Source: Natronococcus jeotgali DSM 18795 (GTDB lineage Archaea > Halobacteriota > Halobacteria > Halobacteriales > Natrialbaceae). Taken from it: a stretch of 64,000 nt of DNA. Location: positions 124,001 through 188,000 of the forward strand of contig NZ_AOIA01000034.1 in the NCBI RefSeq assembly GCF_000337695.1. Direction: 5' to 3'. The position numbers and the translations under genes were made by a program. The notes below the pieces were generated by a model. The model was given only the letters and a program-made list of their open reading frames with translations, did not search any database and had not been told where the DNA came from. This document shows, one piece after another, positions 27,216-36,633 of the stretch (positions are counted from its first letter, which is position 1; the number at the start of each line of letters is the position of its first letter).

Positions 27216-27917
27216 TTACAGCTGCGTCGTCGGAATCCAGCCCGAGCACAGCGATTCGTCCTTGAGCGACCACCGCTCCTGTCGAACGCCGTTGTGCACC
27301 CGAAGCTCGACGACGACGTCGAAAAGCGGTGTCAACACCGCGGCCACGTCGTGTTCTCGTCCCACCGGGAATCGGTAGTGGATCATTCCGTCGGCCGTTC
27401 GTGTCCGTCCGTTCGTCAGGTGGATGAATCGGAACGTCCGTTCGGTGCCGTACTTCTCGAGCAACGGGAGCAGCGAATCGACGCCGATTCGAAGCTCCGA
27501 GGGTTCGAGTCCGTCGGCGGCGCGTTCGAACGAGTCGATCGCACTCGAGAGTTCGACTCCGAGGTCGGCGAGCGTGTCGGTGGTCGTCGAGGGAACGTCG
27601 GACGACGCCCCCGTCGTCCGGGGAGCGGTCGCAGTGCCGGCGCTTCGGACGTCGACGTCGTGGGTGATAATTCGATGGTGGTTCGGCGGATTCTCGTCGG
27701 CGAGGGGCTCGAGCGGTGCGCTTCGACCGGTCGTCGAAACAAGCACCCGCCGGCGCGAGCGGTCCGCGGCGTGTCCGAGTAGTCGTCGGCAGGTCTCGGC
27801 GTTCCGACTCGCTCGAGCCGACCCGACGACGAGGACGCTCGCTCCGCGCCGTTTCAGGCGAGACAGCTCCTCGATAAATGCGTCGTCCGGGCCGCGATTC
27901 GCCGTTTCGGGGGACAT
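27216..27917 (-). CDS. DUF7504-like protein, degenerate RecA/KaiC-type fold
   Basis: The 233-residue protein begins MSPETANRGPDDAFIEELSRLKRRGASVLVVGSARASRNAETCRRLLG. This looks like the first strand and P-loop of a RecA/KaiC ATPase, but the canonical GK[ST] is missing (VGSARASRN), so ATP hydrolysis is doubtful. The second half (LADLGVELSSAIDSFERAADGLEPSELRIGVDSLLPLLEKYG, then FRFIHLTNGRTRTADGMIHYRFPVG) fits the haloarchaeal family I know as DUF7504. Such proteins often accompany signalling genes. The ATG at 27917 is chosen from the TATA box about 30 bases upstream; an in-frame ATG 12 codons earlier is too close to that element. Confidence 0.7.
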   Translation of the reverse strand: MSPETANRGPDDAFIEELSRLKRRGASVLVVGSARASRNAETCRRLLGHAADRSRRRVLVSTTGRSAPLEPLADENPPNHHRIITHDVDVRSAGTATAPRTTGASSDVPSTTTDTLADLGVELSSAIDSFERAADGLEPSELRIGVDSLLPLLEKYGTERTFRFIHLTNGRTRTADGMIHYRFPVGREHDVAAVLTPLFDVVVELRVHNGVRQERWSLKDESLCSGWIPTTQL

Positions 27918-27943
27918 CGACAGTATGTTCCGTACTGGTGTGG

Positions 27944-27958
27944 TGTAAAACATTAAAC
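27944..27958 (-). promoter_or_regulatory. TATA box of the DUF7504-CHAT2 unit
   Basis: On the minus strand the sequence reads GTTTAATGTTTTAC and ends 27 bases before the ATG at 27917. Confidence 0.5.
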
Positions 27959-27986
27959 GTTCGGGTAACTGAGGCCGACCGCGAAG

Positions 27987-28745
27987 CTACGCTTCGGGCA
28001 GGGATCCGCTCTCGCCGACGTAGGTTCGGGTCGCGTCGACGAGGGCCTGTCGGTAGCTGCTCGAGTCGGGGTCCCTGGCGAGTTCCCTGAAGCGGCGTTT
28101 GAACGCTTCGAACGGAACGGTCGGGGCGTCGACGGTGGCGACGTGGGCGAGATCGTACAGGCGGTGGTCGGCCTCGACGAGATCGTGTCGCTCCGCGAGT
28201 GCCAGGGCGAACGCCGCGTTGACGGCCGTAATTTCGGGATCGGCGCTCGCGGAGAGCCTCGTTCGGTCGGCGCTCGGTTGGTGCTCGGGGCGATCGACGA
28301 CCGCCGCGGCGAGGCTCGACTCGAGGAACGTGAGGAGTTTCTCGCCGGGGCCGACCGAGAGCGTGATGTCGTCGGCGTAGATATCCTTCATGTGGTTTGC
28401 GATCTGGTAGCAGTGAGATAGTTTGCGACGCTCCACGCTCCTGCCGGCCAGCGCGAGAAATAGGACCTCTTCGGTCGACTGCGTGTGGGAGGGGTGTTCC
28501 TGCTCGTATCTGGCCATGTGTGCGAACTCGTGGAGGGCGAGCTCGCGGGCCATCGCGCTCGAGGCGGCCTGTCGAGAGATGTTCAGGACGTGTCGGTCGT
28601 CGTAGTGGCCAGCCCAGGTGCGAACGTCGGGGTCGTCGCGCAGTTCGACGTCCACCGGTAGCGAGAGGTCGTACTCGGTTTCGAACAGATCGCGGGCCCC
28701 GAGAAAAGGGGCGGTCGGGCCCGAGCCGTTCACGCGGATGTCCAT
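27987..28745 (-). CDS. DUF5781 family zincin-like protein
   Basis: The 252-residue haloarchaeal protein has an HExxH zinc-protease motif, H72-E-F-A-H76 (ELALHEFAHMARYEQEHPSH). The preceding segment DRHVLNISRQAASSAMA and the downstream helical region (SVERRKLSHCYQIANHMKDIYADDI) are typical of DUF5781. No signal peptide or membrane span is visible, so it is probably a cytoplasmic metallopeptidase or inactive relative. It is divergent from the EF-2 gene, a placement I recall from other haloarchaea. The ATG at 28745 gives the natural start MDIRVNGSGP. Confidence 0.8.
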   Translation of the reverse strand: MDIRVNGSGPTAPFLGARDLFETEYDLSLPVDVELRDDPDVRTWAGHYDDRHVLNISRQAASSAMARELALHEFAHMARYEQEHPSHTQSTEEVLFLALAGRSVERRKLSHCYQIANHMKDIYADDITLSVGPGEKLLTFLESSLAAAVVDRPEHQPSADRTRLSASADPEITAVNAAFALALAERHDLVEADHRLYDLAHVATVDAPTVPFEAFKRRFRELARDPDSSSYRQALVDATRTYVGESGSLPEA

Positions 28746-28948
28746 GTGTAACCGTATCACGGGCCGTGACTGTATGGCTCTTACGCCCGCCGAGAATCCC
28801 GTCCGTCGTCCTTGACCGGACGAGATATTACTGTGTGCTATTCACTCACGCAAAATAGTCTTTCATCGCTCCAGAACGGGATACACGCCGAATCCTGCCG
28901 ACGACGAAACACTACCCTTTTGACCCCGCTACCGGTATTGGGGGGTAT

Positions 28949-31135
28949 ATGGGCCGACGCAAGAAGATCGTCCAAGAGTGTGAACGGCTGATGGACGAAC
29001 CGGAGAACATCCGGAACATCGCCATCGCCGCTCACGTCGACCACGGAAAAACGACCCTCTCCGACAACCTTCTCGCCGGTGCCGGCATGATCTCCGACGA
29101 GACCGCCGGCGAGCAGCTCGCGATGGACACCGAGGAGGACGAGCAGGAGCGGGGAATCACCATCGACGCGGCGAACGTTTCGATGACCCACGAGTACGAG
29201 GGGACGAACCACCTCATCAACCTCATCGACACGCCGGGCCACGTCGACTTCGGTGGCGACGTCACCCGAGCGATGCGGGCCGTCGACGGTGCGCTGGTCG
29301 TCGTCGACGCGGTCGAGGGCGCGATGCCCCAGACCGAAACCGTCCTGCGACAGGCGCTGCGCGAGGGCGTCAAGCCGACCCTGTTCATCAACAAGGTCGA
29401 CCGACTCATCTCCGAGCTCCAGGAGGGGCCCGAGGAGATGCAGCGTCGACTCGTCTCGGTCATCAACGACGTCAACGAGCTCATCCGCGGCATGACCGAG
29501 GAGATGGACGACATCGAGGACTGGACGGTCTCCGTCGAGGACGGCACCGTTGGCTTCGGCTCCGCGCTGTACAAGTGGGGCGTCTCGATGCCGTCGATGC
29601 AACGTACCGGGATGGACTTCGGCGACATCATGGACCTCGAGCGCTCGGACAAACGCCAGGAGCTCCACGAGCGCACCCCGCTGTCGGACGTCGTGCTCGA
29701 CATGGTCTGTGAGCACTTCCCGAACCCGGTCGACGCCCAGCCCCGTCGTATCCCGCGCATCTGGCGCGGCGACGACGACACCGAACTCGCCGAGGGGATG
29801 CGTCTGGTCGACGAGGACGGCGAGGTCGTCTTCATGGTCACCGACATCGGGATGGACCCCCACGCGGGCGAGATCGCCTCCGGTCGCGTCTTCTCGGGAT
29901 CCCTCGAGAAGGGCCAGGAGCTGTACGTCTCCGGGACCGCCGGCAAGAACCGCATCCAGTCGGTCGGGATCTACATGGGCGGCGAGCGCGAGGAAGTCGA
30001 GCGCGTCCCCGCCGGGAACATCGCGGCCGTCACCGGCCTCAAGGACGCCATCGCGGGCTCGACCGTCTCGAGCGTCGAGATGACGCCCTTCGAGTCGATC
30101 GAGCACATCTCCGAGCCGGTCATTACGAAGTCCGTCGAGGCGAAAAGTATGGACGACCTGCCAAAGCTGATCGAAACCCTTCGACAGGTCTCCAAAGAGG
30201 ATCCGACGATCCAGATCGAGATCAACGAGGAGACCGGCGAGCACCTGATCTCCGGACAGGGAGAACTTCATCTCGAAGTAATCACCCAGCGTATCGAAAA
30301 GAATCAGGGTATTCCGGTCAACACCGGTGAACCGATCGTCGTCTACCGCGAGCAGCCCCAGGAACCCAGCGACGAGATCGAAGGCATCTCACCGAACCGC
30401 CACAACCGCTTCTACGTCTCCATCGAGCCGATGTCGGACGAACTCGTCGAGGCGATCCAGCTCGGCGAGGCGTCGATGGATATGCCCGAACAGGAGCGCC
30501 GCGAAGCCCTGCAGAACGCCGGCATGGAGAAGGACGACTCTCAGGAAGTCGAGCACATCCACGGGACGAACATCCTCATCGACGACACGAAAGGTATCCA
30601 GCACCTGAACGAGACGATGGAACTCGTGATCGAGGGATTCGAGGACGCCCTCAACAACGGTCCCCTCGCAAACGAGCCGGTTCAGGGAACGCTCATCCGG
30701 CTGCACGACGCCAGGCTCCACGAGGACACTATCCACCGCGGCCCGGCACAGGTCATCCCGGCAACTCGAAACGCACTCCACAACGCCCTGATCGACGGCC
30801 GCATCAAGATGCTCGAGCCGATGCAGGACGTCCGTATCGACGTGCCAAACGACCACATGGGCGCCGCCTCCGGCGAGATCCAGGGTCGACGTGGCCGCGT
30901 CGACGACATGTACCAGGAAGGCGACCTGATGGTCGTCGAGGGCATCGCCCCCGTCGGCGAGATGATCGGCTTCGCTTCCGACATCCGCTCTGCGACCGAG
31001 GGCCGAGCGTCGTGGAACACCGAGAACGCCGGCTTCGAGGTCATGTCCGACTCGCTCCAGCGCGAGAAGATCATGGAGATCCGCGAACGCAAGGGCATGA
31101 AGCTCGAGCTGCCCGAGATCATCCAGTACATCTAA
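28949..31135 (+). CDS. fusA: Translation elongation factor EF-2
   Basis: The 728-residue GTPase drives ribosomal translocation. G1 is AHVDHGKTT, switch I includes [14 protein letters not shown]3 is [11 protein letters not shown] and G4 is NKVD. Domain IV contains the diphthamide loop ([20 protein letters not shown]), whose His in HRGPAQ is the expected modification site. The C-terminus ends [17 protein letters not shown]. Length and order match archaeal EF-2. It follows rps7 in related genomes; here the accessory CHAT block separates them. Confidence 0.98.
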   Translation: MGRRKKIVQECERLMDEPENIRNIAIAAHVDHGKTTLSDNLLAGAGMISDETAGEQLAMDTEEDEQERGITIDAANVSMTHEYEGTNHLINLIDTPGHVDFGGDVTRAMRAVDGALVVVDAVEGAMPQTETVLRQALREGVKPTLFINKVDRLISELQEGPEEMQRRLVSVINDVNELIRGMTEEMDDIEDWTVSVEDGTVGFGSALYKWGVSMPSMQRTGMDFGDIMDLERSDKRQELHERTPLSDVVLDMVCEHFPNPVDAQPRRIPRIWRGDDDTELAEGMRLVDEDGEVVFMVTDIGMDPHAGEIASGRVFSGSLEKGQELYVSGTAGKNRIQSVGIYMGGEREEVERVPAGNIAAVTGLKDAIAGSTVSSVEMTPFESIEHISEPVITKSVEAKSMDDLPKLIETLRQVSKEDPTIQIEINEETGEHLISGQGELHLEVITQRIEKNQGIPVNTGEPIVVYREQPQEPSDEIEGISPNRHNRFYVSIEPMSDELVEAIQLGEASMDMPEQERREALQNAGMEKDDSQEVEHIHGTNILIDDTKGIQHLNETMELVIEGFEDALNNGPLANEPVQGTLIRLHDARLHEDTIHRGPAQVIPATRNALHNALIDGRIKMLEPMQDVRIDVPNDHMGAASGEIQGRRGRVDDMYQEGDLMVVEGIAPVGEMIGFASDIRSATEGRASWNTENAGFEVMSDSLQREKIMEIRERKGMKLELPEIIQYI

Positions 31136-31414
31136 ACCGCAATCGTCACTCTCTCGAGTCGCTTTCTCCTTTCGCGCCCGCTTTCGTAGCGACGCCAGCG
31201 TCCGTCCGTGTTCTGAGGAACCCTCGAGAACGTTTCGAGACCTTCCACCGCTTCGCTCGCCCGAGAGTCGCCGAGCCGACGGTAACTGGCCCGACGGCTC
31301 GGGAGCTCGGGTGCGAAATCAGCGGTCAGAACTCGACTCGGAAACCGAGAGGGGAGCGTCGAACCGGTCCGACGTGGCACCGGGTCTGTGCCGACGGCTA
31401 CTGCTCGCCGCGGT
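31136..31414. other. Gene-free convergent spacer
   Basis: These 279 bases between the 3' ends of fusA and serS show no plausible gene, RNA or repeat. Confidence 0.4.
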
Positions 31415-32794
31415 TCACTCCCGCTCGCCCGCGCCCAGCGCGCTCTCGCCGACCTTCTCGTGGCCCTCGATGACCTCCTGGCCGTCCATGTACGGCTGCA
31501 GCGCCTCGGGGATCGTCACGGTGCCGTCCTCGTTCTGGTGGTACTCGAGGATCGCCACCATCACGCGGGGCAGGGCGAGCCCCGAGGCGTTGAGCGTGTG
31601 GAGGTACTCGGCCGACTCGTGGCGCTCGGGTCGGTAGCGCAGCCCGGCGCGTCGAGCCTGGAAATCCTCGAAGTTCGACGCCGACGAGACCTCGAGCCAG
31701 CGACCGCCCTCGTCGGGGCCGTCGTCCATGTTGTCGCCGGGCGCCCAGACCTCGATGTCGTACGTTTTCGCCGAGGCGAAGGTCAGGTCGCCGGTACAGA
31801 GCTCGAGGATCCGGTAGGGAAGCTCGAGCCGTCGCAGGACCTCCTCGGCTTCCTCGAGCAGTTCCTCGAGGCGGTCGTAGCTGTCCTCGGGCTCGACGAA
31901 GTTGACGAGTTCGACCTTGTTGAACTGGTGGACCCGGACGATCCCGCGGGTCTCGGTGCCGTGCTCGCCGGCCTCCCGCCGGAAGTTGGGGGTGTAGGCC
32001 TGGTGTTTGAGCGGAAGGTCGTCCGTGAGCAGGATCTCGTCGGCGTACATGTTGGTCACCGGGACCTCGGCGGTGGGACAGAGCCAGAGGTCGTCGTCCT
32101 CGTAGGCCTCCTCGTTGCTCCCGCCCAGCCGGTAGGCGTCGTCGGCGAACTTCGGCAGCTGGCCGGTGCCCCGCATCGACTGACTGTTGACCGGAACCGG
32201 CGGGAACAGATCGACGTACCCCTGCTCGCGGTGGACGTCCATCATGAACTGGATCAGCGCGTGCTCGAGGCGGGCGCCGTCGCCCTTCAGAAAGTAAAAG
32301 CCCGACCCCGTGGTCTTGGCGGCGCGTTGTTCGTCGATGATGTCCAGTTCCTCGCCGAGCTCGTAGTGGGGGGTGATATCGTCGGCGTCGACGCGCAGGT
32401 CGTCGAACCCCCAGCGTCGATCCTCGACGTTGTGTCGCTCGTCGAGGCCGAGCGGGACGCTCTCGTCGGGAATCTGTGGGACCTCGAGCATCCGCTCCCG
32501 GAGTTCGCGACCGAGATCGGTCGCCTCTTCCTCGACGTCCTCGATCTCGGATTTGAGCTCCTTCGACTGCTCGATGGCCTCGTCCTTCTCGTCCTGTTTC
32601 CCCTCGGCGACAAGCTTCCCGATCCGCTCGGTTACCTGGTTGCGCTCGTGGCGCAACTCGTCGCCGCGGGCTTTCAGCTCCCGCCAGCGCTCGTCGATCT
32701 CGATCAACTCGTCGAGGTCGACGTCGGCACCGCGGTTCTCGAGCGCGTCGCGGACGGCGTCGGGGTCCTCGCGCAGGAGGGTCCGATCGATCAT
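31415..32794 (-). CDS. serS: Seryl-tRNA synthetase
   Basis: The 459-residue class II synthetase charges tRNA-Ser. The N-terminal domain is an antiparallel coiled coil (about residues 30-105, rich in Glu/Lys heptads) that grips the long variable arm. The catalytic domain shows the GSGFYFLKGDGARLEHALIQFMMD block, the TAEVPVTNMYADEIL motif, motif 2 around HGTETRGIVRVHQFNKVELV, and motif 3 around the final GLALPRVMVAILEYHQNEDGTVTIPEAL. This is the common bacterial-type SerRS, not the rare methanogen form. Confidence 0.97.
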   Translation of the reverse strand: MIDRTLLREDPDAVRDALENRGADVDLDELIEIDERWRELKARGDELRHERNQVTERIGKLVAEGKQDEKDEAIEQSKELKSEIEDVEEEATDLGRELRERMLEVPQIPDESVPLGLDERHNVEDRRWGFDDLRVDADDITPHYELGEELDIIDEQRAAKTTGSGFYFLKGDGARLEHALIQFMMDVHREQGYVDLFPPVPVNSQSMRGTGQLPKFADDAYRLGGSNEEAYEDDDLWLCPTAEVPVTNMYADEILLTDDLPLKHQAYTPNFRREAGEHGTETRGIVRVHQFNKVELVNFVEPEDSYDRLEELLEEAEEVLRRLELPYRILELCTGDLTFASAKTYDIEVWAPGDNMDDGPDEGGRWLEVSSASNFEDFQARRAGLRYRPERHESAEYLHTLNASGLALPRVMVAILEYHQNEDGTVTIPEALQPYMDGQEVIEGHEKVGESALGAGERE

Positions 32795-32904
32795 TGGCCG
32801 TGGGTTCTCCGCGCCGGTCCAAAACCGTGTCGGAAGGCGGCCTCACGTGAACCGGGGCTCCGTAGCGGGAAACGTTTTTTTGACGGGGGTCGGAGGACTA
32901 GGAC

Positions 32905-34173
32905 ATGGATCCGTTCGGGGACGAGCCGTCGCCGGTGTCGATCGAGTACGAGCCCGTCAGCGTCAAGGACGTGCTCGTGGAGATGAAAGATACCGCGGAG
33001 CTGCTGATCGACCTCTCCTACTCGGCCGTCCTCCACCGCAACGAGGATCTCGCCCGAGAGGTGCTTCGCCTCGAGCGACGGATGGACGTCCTCGAGATGC
33101 GCGCCCGGATGGGGCTGTTGATGGCCTCGCGAAACCCCGGCGACGCCGAACAGCTCGCGCCGGTACTGGGGATCGTCGCCGCGACGGGAACGATCAGCGA
33201 CGCCGCCGGCGACATCGCGAAGATCGTCCTCGAGGAGATGGGACTGCCCGAGGCGATGCGCGCGGCGCTGCCCGAGGCCGCGGGCGTCCTGGTCCGCGGC
33301 GTCGTCGACGCGGACTCCCCGTACGCCGATCGAACCCTGCAGGATATCGACCTCGAGTCCGAGACCGGCGTTCGCGTGATCGCGCTCCGGCGCGGCGGGC
33401 GTCGGCTGTCGTCCGACGACCCCTCCGGCTCCGGCGGGGCCGGGGACGAGGACTGGCTGCTCAACCCCGGACCGACGACGACGATCGCTCCCGACGACGT
33501 CGCCTTCCTCCGCGGTCCGGACGCGGCGATCGAGGGGGTGTACGAGACGCTGACGGGGTCGCCCTACGAGGGTCCCGCGGTCGAGACGCCGGACGTCGAC
33601 GATCTCGAACGGGCCGTGGACACGATCGTTCACATGAAAAACCTCTCGGAGCTGGCGATCGATCTGGCCTACAGCAGCGTCCTGTTCGACAGCGAGGGGC
33701 TCGCCGAGGAGGTCCGGAACCTCGAGGTCGAGGTCGACGCGATGCAGTCCCGGTTCGAGGCCTGGACGCTCCGGGCGGCCGGGGACGCCCCCGACCCGGT
33801 CGCGCTGCGGGGGCTCATCCGGTTGGGGACGAGCACGGAGGTCATCAGCGACGCCGCGCTCGACCTCAGCGAAGGGGTGTTCAGGGAGATCGAGGTCCAC
33901 CCCGTCGTCGGGATGGCCGTCGGGGAGAGCGACGAGATCATCGCCCGCATCGAGGTCGAGTCGGGAAGTACCCTCGACGGAACGACGATCGCCGCGGGCG
34001 TCCCCGAGACCGAGCCGACGATGTCCGTGATCGCCATTCGGCGCCCCGACGAGGGGTGGCTGCTCGTCGGCGACGCCGACGCGGAGATCCGCGAGGGGGA
34101 CGTCCTCATCTCGAAGGGGACGCGGACGGCCGCGGAGGCGTTCGAGGAGCTCGCGGCGGCGACGGCCCGGTAG
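32905..34173 (+). CDS. PhoU/TrkA-C domain potassium-channel-type regulator
   Basis: The 422-residue soluble protein has two tandem repeats, each a PhoU-like helical bundle followed by a TrkA-C (RCK C-terminal) domain. The first PhoU half is about 15-115 (VEMKDTAELLIDLSYSAVLHRNEDLAREVLRLE) with TrkA-C at about 135-200 (ADRTLQDIDLESETGVRVIALRR). The second PhoU is about 230-330 (VHMKNLSELAIDLAYSSVLFDSEGLAEEV) with TrkA-C at the end (GSTLDGTTIAAGVPETEPTMSVIAIRR). These domains sense ligands such as c-di-AMP or nucleotides in K+ transport systems. No membrane pore is present, so it would regulate a partner transporter. The downstream magnesium transporters are convergent, so that link is uncertain. 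Confidence 0.85.
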   Translation: MDPFGDEPSPVSIEYEPVSVKDVLVEMKDTAELLIDLSYSAVLHRNEDLAREVLRLERRMDVLEMRARMGLLMASRNPGDAEQLAPVLGIVAATGTISDAAGDIAKIVLEEMGLPEAMRAALPEAAGVLVRGVVDADSPYADRTLQDIDLESETGVRVIALRRGGRRLSSDDPSGSGGAGDEDWLLNPGPTTTIAPDDVAFLRGPDAAIEGVYETLTGSPYEGPAVETPDVDDLERAVDTIVHMKNLSELAIDLAYSSVLFDSEGLAEEVRNLEVEVDAMQSRFEAWTLRAAGDAPDPVALRGLIRLGTSTEVISDAALDLSEGVFREIEVHPVVGMAVGESDEIIARIEVESGSTLDGTTIAAGVPETEPTMSVIAIRRPDEGWLLVGDADAEIREGDVLISKGTRTAAEAFEELAAATAR

Positions 34174-34177
34174 GACG

Positions 34178-34318
34178 TCAGCCGGCGTACGCGAGCAGCG
34201 TCGCGACGAGCTCGAGGTAGAGCACCGCGGCGAGGGCGACGACGACGACCGCGAGGGCGAACGGGACGGTCGTCCGCCGCCGCTCTCGGGTCGGAAGGAG
34301 GCCCGTGACCCAGCTCAT
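34178..34318 (-). CDS. Small single-span membrane protein
   Basis: The 46-residue peptide starts MSWVTGLLPTRERRRTTV and continues with one strong membrane span (FALAVVVVALAAVLYLELVATLLAYAG). The positively charged RERRR before the span predicts the N-terminus inside. It lies downstream of the two MgtE-like genes on the same strand and might be cotranscribed. No family is recognised, and the open frame extends upstream in an Arg-rich stretch that is not coding-like. Confidence 0.5.
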   Translation of the reverse strand: MSWVTGLLPTRERRRTTVPFALAVVVVALAAVLYLELVATLLAYAG

Positions 34319-34513
34319 CGCGTCGTCTCCCTCGGGCGCGTCGCGTCTCGGAGGACGGGACGCCGGTCTCGCTCGTCGCGGATCGATTCGGCTCTCATGT
34401 GCGTACTGCCCACGCGCCGACACTTGAAGCTCAGTCAGACGCTCGACGGACGAACGGCACACGCGGGCTCTCCTCTCGGTCCGTCCGCTCTCTGAGCGGA
34501 GCCCGGTTCCCCC

Positions 34514-35092
34514 TCAGAACCCGAGAACGAGCGCGGAAACGCCGATAAAGATGACCATCCCGAAGACGTCGACGACGTTCGTGACGATCGGAATCGTCGT
34601 GTCGTCGGGATCGACGCCCAGTCGATAGGACGCGTAGGTCGTCGCGAAGCTGAACACGACCGCGATGACGGCGACGGACAGGCCGCTGACCAGCGCGATC
34701 GTCAGCAGCGTCGTCAGCGGGAGCGCCGAGCCGACGAGGCCGCCGAGCAGGTAGGCGCCGAACGCAAGCGCCGTGAAGATCGTCGCCGCGAGCGCGAGGA
34801 TCGCGCCGACGTTCGCCCACAGCTCCCGGTCCCGCGGATCGAAGTCGGTCGTCCCGAGGTGGAGCCGCGTCGAGAGCCGCGAGGAGAGAATCGCGCCGAG
34901 GTTCCCGCCCATGTCGACCATCGTGGGAACCATCAGCGCGAGGATGCCGTACTGCTCGAGCATCTCCTGGGCGTCCTCGAGGGTGATCCCGGCCCAGAGA
35001 ACGATCACGCAGAGGACGACCAGCAGCGGGAACATGTTGCCGACAATGCTGCGAAGCTCCCAGGAGCCGAGCGAGCCCCGGGGAGAGTCCAT
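34514..35092 (-). CDS. MgtE-type magnesium transporter integral domain, second half
   Basis: The 192-residue membrane protein corresponds to one MgtE/SLC41 transmembrane domain without the cytosolic N and CBS domains. Spans are at about 18-38, 46-60, 95-120, 123-145 and 165-190. The conserved MVPTMVDMGGNLGAILSSRLSTRLHLG pore segment and DPDDTTIPIVTNVVDVFGMVIF resemble MgtE membrane motifs. The ATG overlaps the stop of the upstream half by one base, so the two are translationally coupled and probably pair to form one transporter. Confidence 0.85.
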   Translation of the reverse strand: MDSPRGSLGSWELRSIVGNMFPLLVVLCVIVLWAGITLEDAQEMLEQYGILALMVPTMVDMGGNLGAILSSRLSTRLHLGTTDFDPRDRELWANVGAILALAATIFTALAFGAYLLGGLVGSALPLTTLLTIALVSGLSVAVIAVVFSFATTYASYRLGVDPDDTTIPIVTNVVDVFGMVIFIGVSALVLGF

Positions 35093-35661
35093 CAGGCGAG
35101 CACCTCCACGAGGCCGATCGCGAACAGCATGAACAGCATCCCGAAGATGTCGCCGAGGGTCGTCACGATCGGGCCGACGAGGTTGTCGGGATCGTAGCCG
35201 GACTCGAACCCGGCGAAGATCAGCGCCAGCAGTCCGAAGATGAGCACGACGGAGGTGAGGACGCCGGCGATCAGCATGATCGCGACCAGCTCGTAGAGCG
35301 CGGCGACCTCCCAGCCCAGGATCAACAGCGCGAGCCAGGTGAGAACCCCGATCACGACCGAGATACCGATTCCGTTGATAAAGGAGGCGGCCACCGCGTT
35401 CACGAGCCGTTCGTCGCGCTCGAACGTCGGCTCGATCAATCCCTGGTGGAGCCCGCTCGAGATCCGCCCGCCGAGCGCCCCGTAGACGTTGCCCCGCGTG
35501 GCGAGAAAGACCGGGATCATCACGAACAGTCCCGGAAACCGCTCGACGCTCCCGACCATCCCCTCGAGCACGATCCCGGCGAACAGCCCGCCGCCGAGGG
35601 CGACCAGCAGGATCGGCAGCGCCTCGCGGTAGATCGACCAGAACTCCTCCCGTGCGCTCAT
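35092..35661 (-). CDS. MgtE-type magnesium transporter integral domain, first half
   Basis: The 189-residue partner of the overlapping downstream gene has about five spans. The sequence FPGLFVMIPVFLATRGNVYGALGGRISSGLHQG matches the equivalent pore segment of the sister protein, and GYDPDNLVGPIVTTLGDIFGMLFML matches its last span. The two half-size proteins are homologous to each other, as in the duplicated SLC41 arrangement. No CBS gating domain is present, so regulation must differ from bacterial MgtE. Confidence 0.85.
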   Translation of the reverse strand: MSAREEFWSIYREALPILLVALGGGLFAGIVLEGMVGSVERFPGLFVMIPVFLATRGNVYGALGGRISSGLHQGLIEPTFERDERLVNAVAASFINGIGISVVIGVLTWLALLILGWEVAALYELVAIMLIAGVLTSVVLIFGLLALIFAGFESGYDPDNLVGPIVTTLGDIFGMLFMLFAIGLVEVLA

Positions 35662-35784
35662 ACCGGTACGTTTCTCAGTTTCTTGTTAAACTTACCGGAG
35701 CGGACGGTACGCCGTCGCTCGGGTCTCGAAGTGCGCTTTTCGGCGGAGAGCGCGGGAAAACGAAACGGGGCCCGGGCGGCCCCG

Positions 35785-36219
35785 TTATAGCGCCGCGCTC
35801 GCGACCACCCACGCGAGTCCGATCGCCGCGAGCGAGAGCGCGAGGTTGCCGACGGCGTTCGCGACCGCGAGCCTGCGGTCGCCGCGCTCGTAGAGTTGCA
35901 CCGTCTCGACCGAGAACGACGAGAACGTCGTGAACGAGCCACAGACGCCGATTCCGACCAGCTGAATCGCTGACTCGCCCATACCCGCGAACGTCACCGC
36001 CCCGAGGACGAAGCTGCCGACGACGTTGACGACGAGCGTCGGCCACGGGTAGCGGTCGTCCGAGAGCCGTTCGTAGACGGCGTACCGGAGTATCGCTCCG
36101 ACCGCGCCGCCGCCGCCGACGAGGTGGGCGGCCTCGAACTCGAGGGCGCCGTCCTCGAGGACGGGTTCGAGGGCGTGGACGACCTCGAGAAGCGCGGTCA
36201 GATCCGACGGATCGATCAC
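35785..36219 (-). CDS. crcB: CrcB/Fluc fluoride exporter, subunit 1
   Basis: The 144-residue Fluc family protein has four membrane spans. Family motifs are GGGGAVGAILRYAVY at span 1, NVVGSFVLGAVTF at span 2 and the pore-lining GVCGSFTTFSSFSVE at span 3. An acidic N-terminal extension of about 30 residues precedes span 1. The ATG overlaps the end of the second crcB by 4 bases, so the two make one unit. Paired crcB genes usually form a dual-topology heterodimer that expels toxic fluoride. Confidence 0.92.
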   Translation of the reverse strand: MIDPSDLTALLEVVHALEPVLEDGALEFEAAHLVGGGGAVGAILRYAVYERLSDDRYPWPTLVVNVVGSFVLGAVTFAGMGESAIQLVGIGVCGSFTTFSSFSVETVQLYERGDRRLAVANAVGNLALSLAAIGLAWVVASAAL

Positions 36220-36626
36220 GCCGTCTCACCGCCGGTCGGTGCCGGTCGCCAGTCGCGCACCTTGCGGGCGAGTTCTCGGCCCGCGAGCACGCCGGTAAAG
36301 CCGAGTCCGTAGTTGGCGACGACGATACCGACGAGCAGCCACGGCTCGGCGGCGATGGCCGTCTGAACCGCGAACGTGCTGTAGGTCGTCAGCGAGGAGA
36401 GAAAGCCGGTCGTAAACACCAGCCTCGCTTTCCGGTCGACGACGCCGACGTACTGGGCCTCGTAGACGACGAAGCCGAGCAGGAAGCTCCCGACGACGTT
36501 GACGAGCAAGACGGCGAGGACGTCCGAGAACAGGCCGGTCGTAAAGAACCGGAGGTTCGCGCCGGCGAAACCGCCGATCGCGATCAGCGCGAGCGTCTCG
36601 AGTCGGACGAGCGGGTGGTCGGTCAT
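36216..36626 (-). CDS. crcB: CrcB/Fluc fluoride exporter, subunit 2
   Basis: The 136-residue Fluc subunit is the first gene of the pair. Motifs are IAIGGFAGANLRFFTTG, VLLVNVVGSFLLGFVVY and the span-3 TGFLSSLTTYSTFAVQ. The start MTDHPLVRLETLALIAIGG fits the family; the upstream open extension is GC-rich leader. The leader, 36627-36777, folds by hand into a fluoride riboswitch-like structure with an alternative hairpin touching the ATG, so expression is probably fluoride-controlled. Confidence 0.92.
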   Translation of the reverse strand: MTDHPLVRLETLALIAIGGFAGANLRFFTTGLFSDVLAVLLVNVVGSFLLGFVVYEAQYVGVVDRKARLVFTTGFLSSLTTYSTFAVQTAIAAEPWLLVGIVVANYGLGFTGVLAGRELARKVRDWRPAPTGGETA

Positions 36627-36633
36627 GGCTGAC

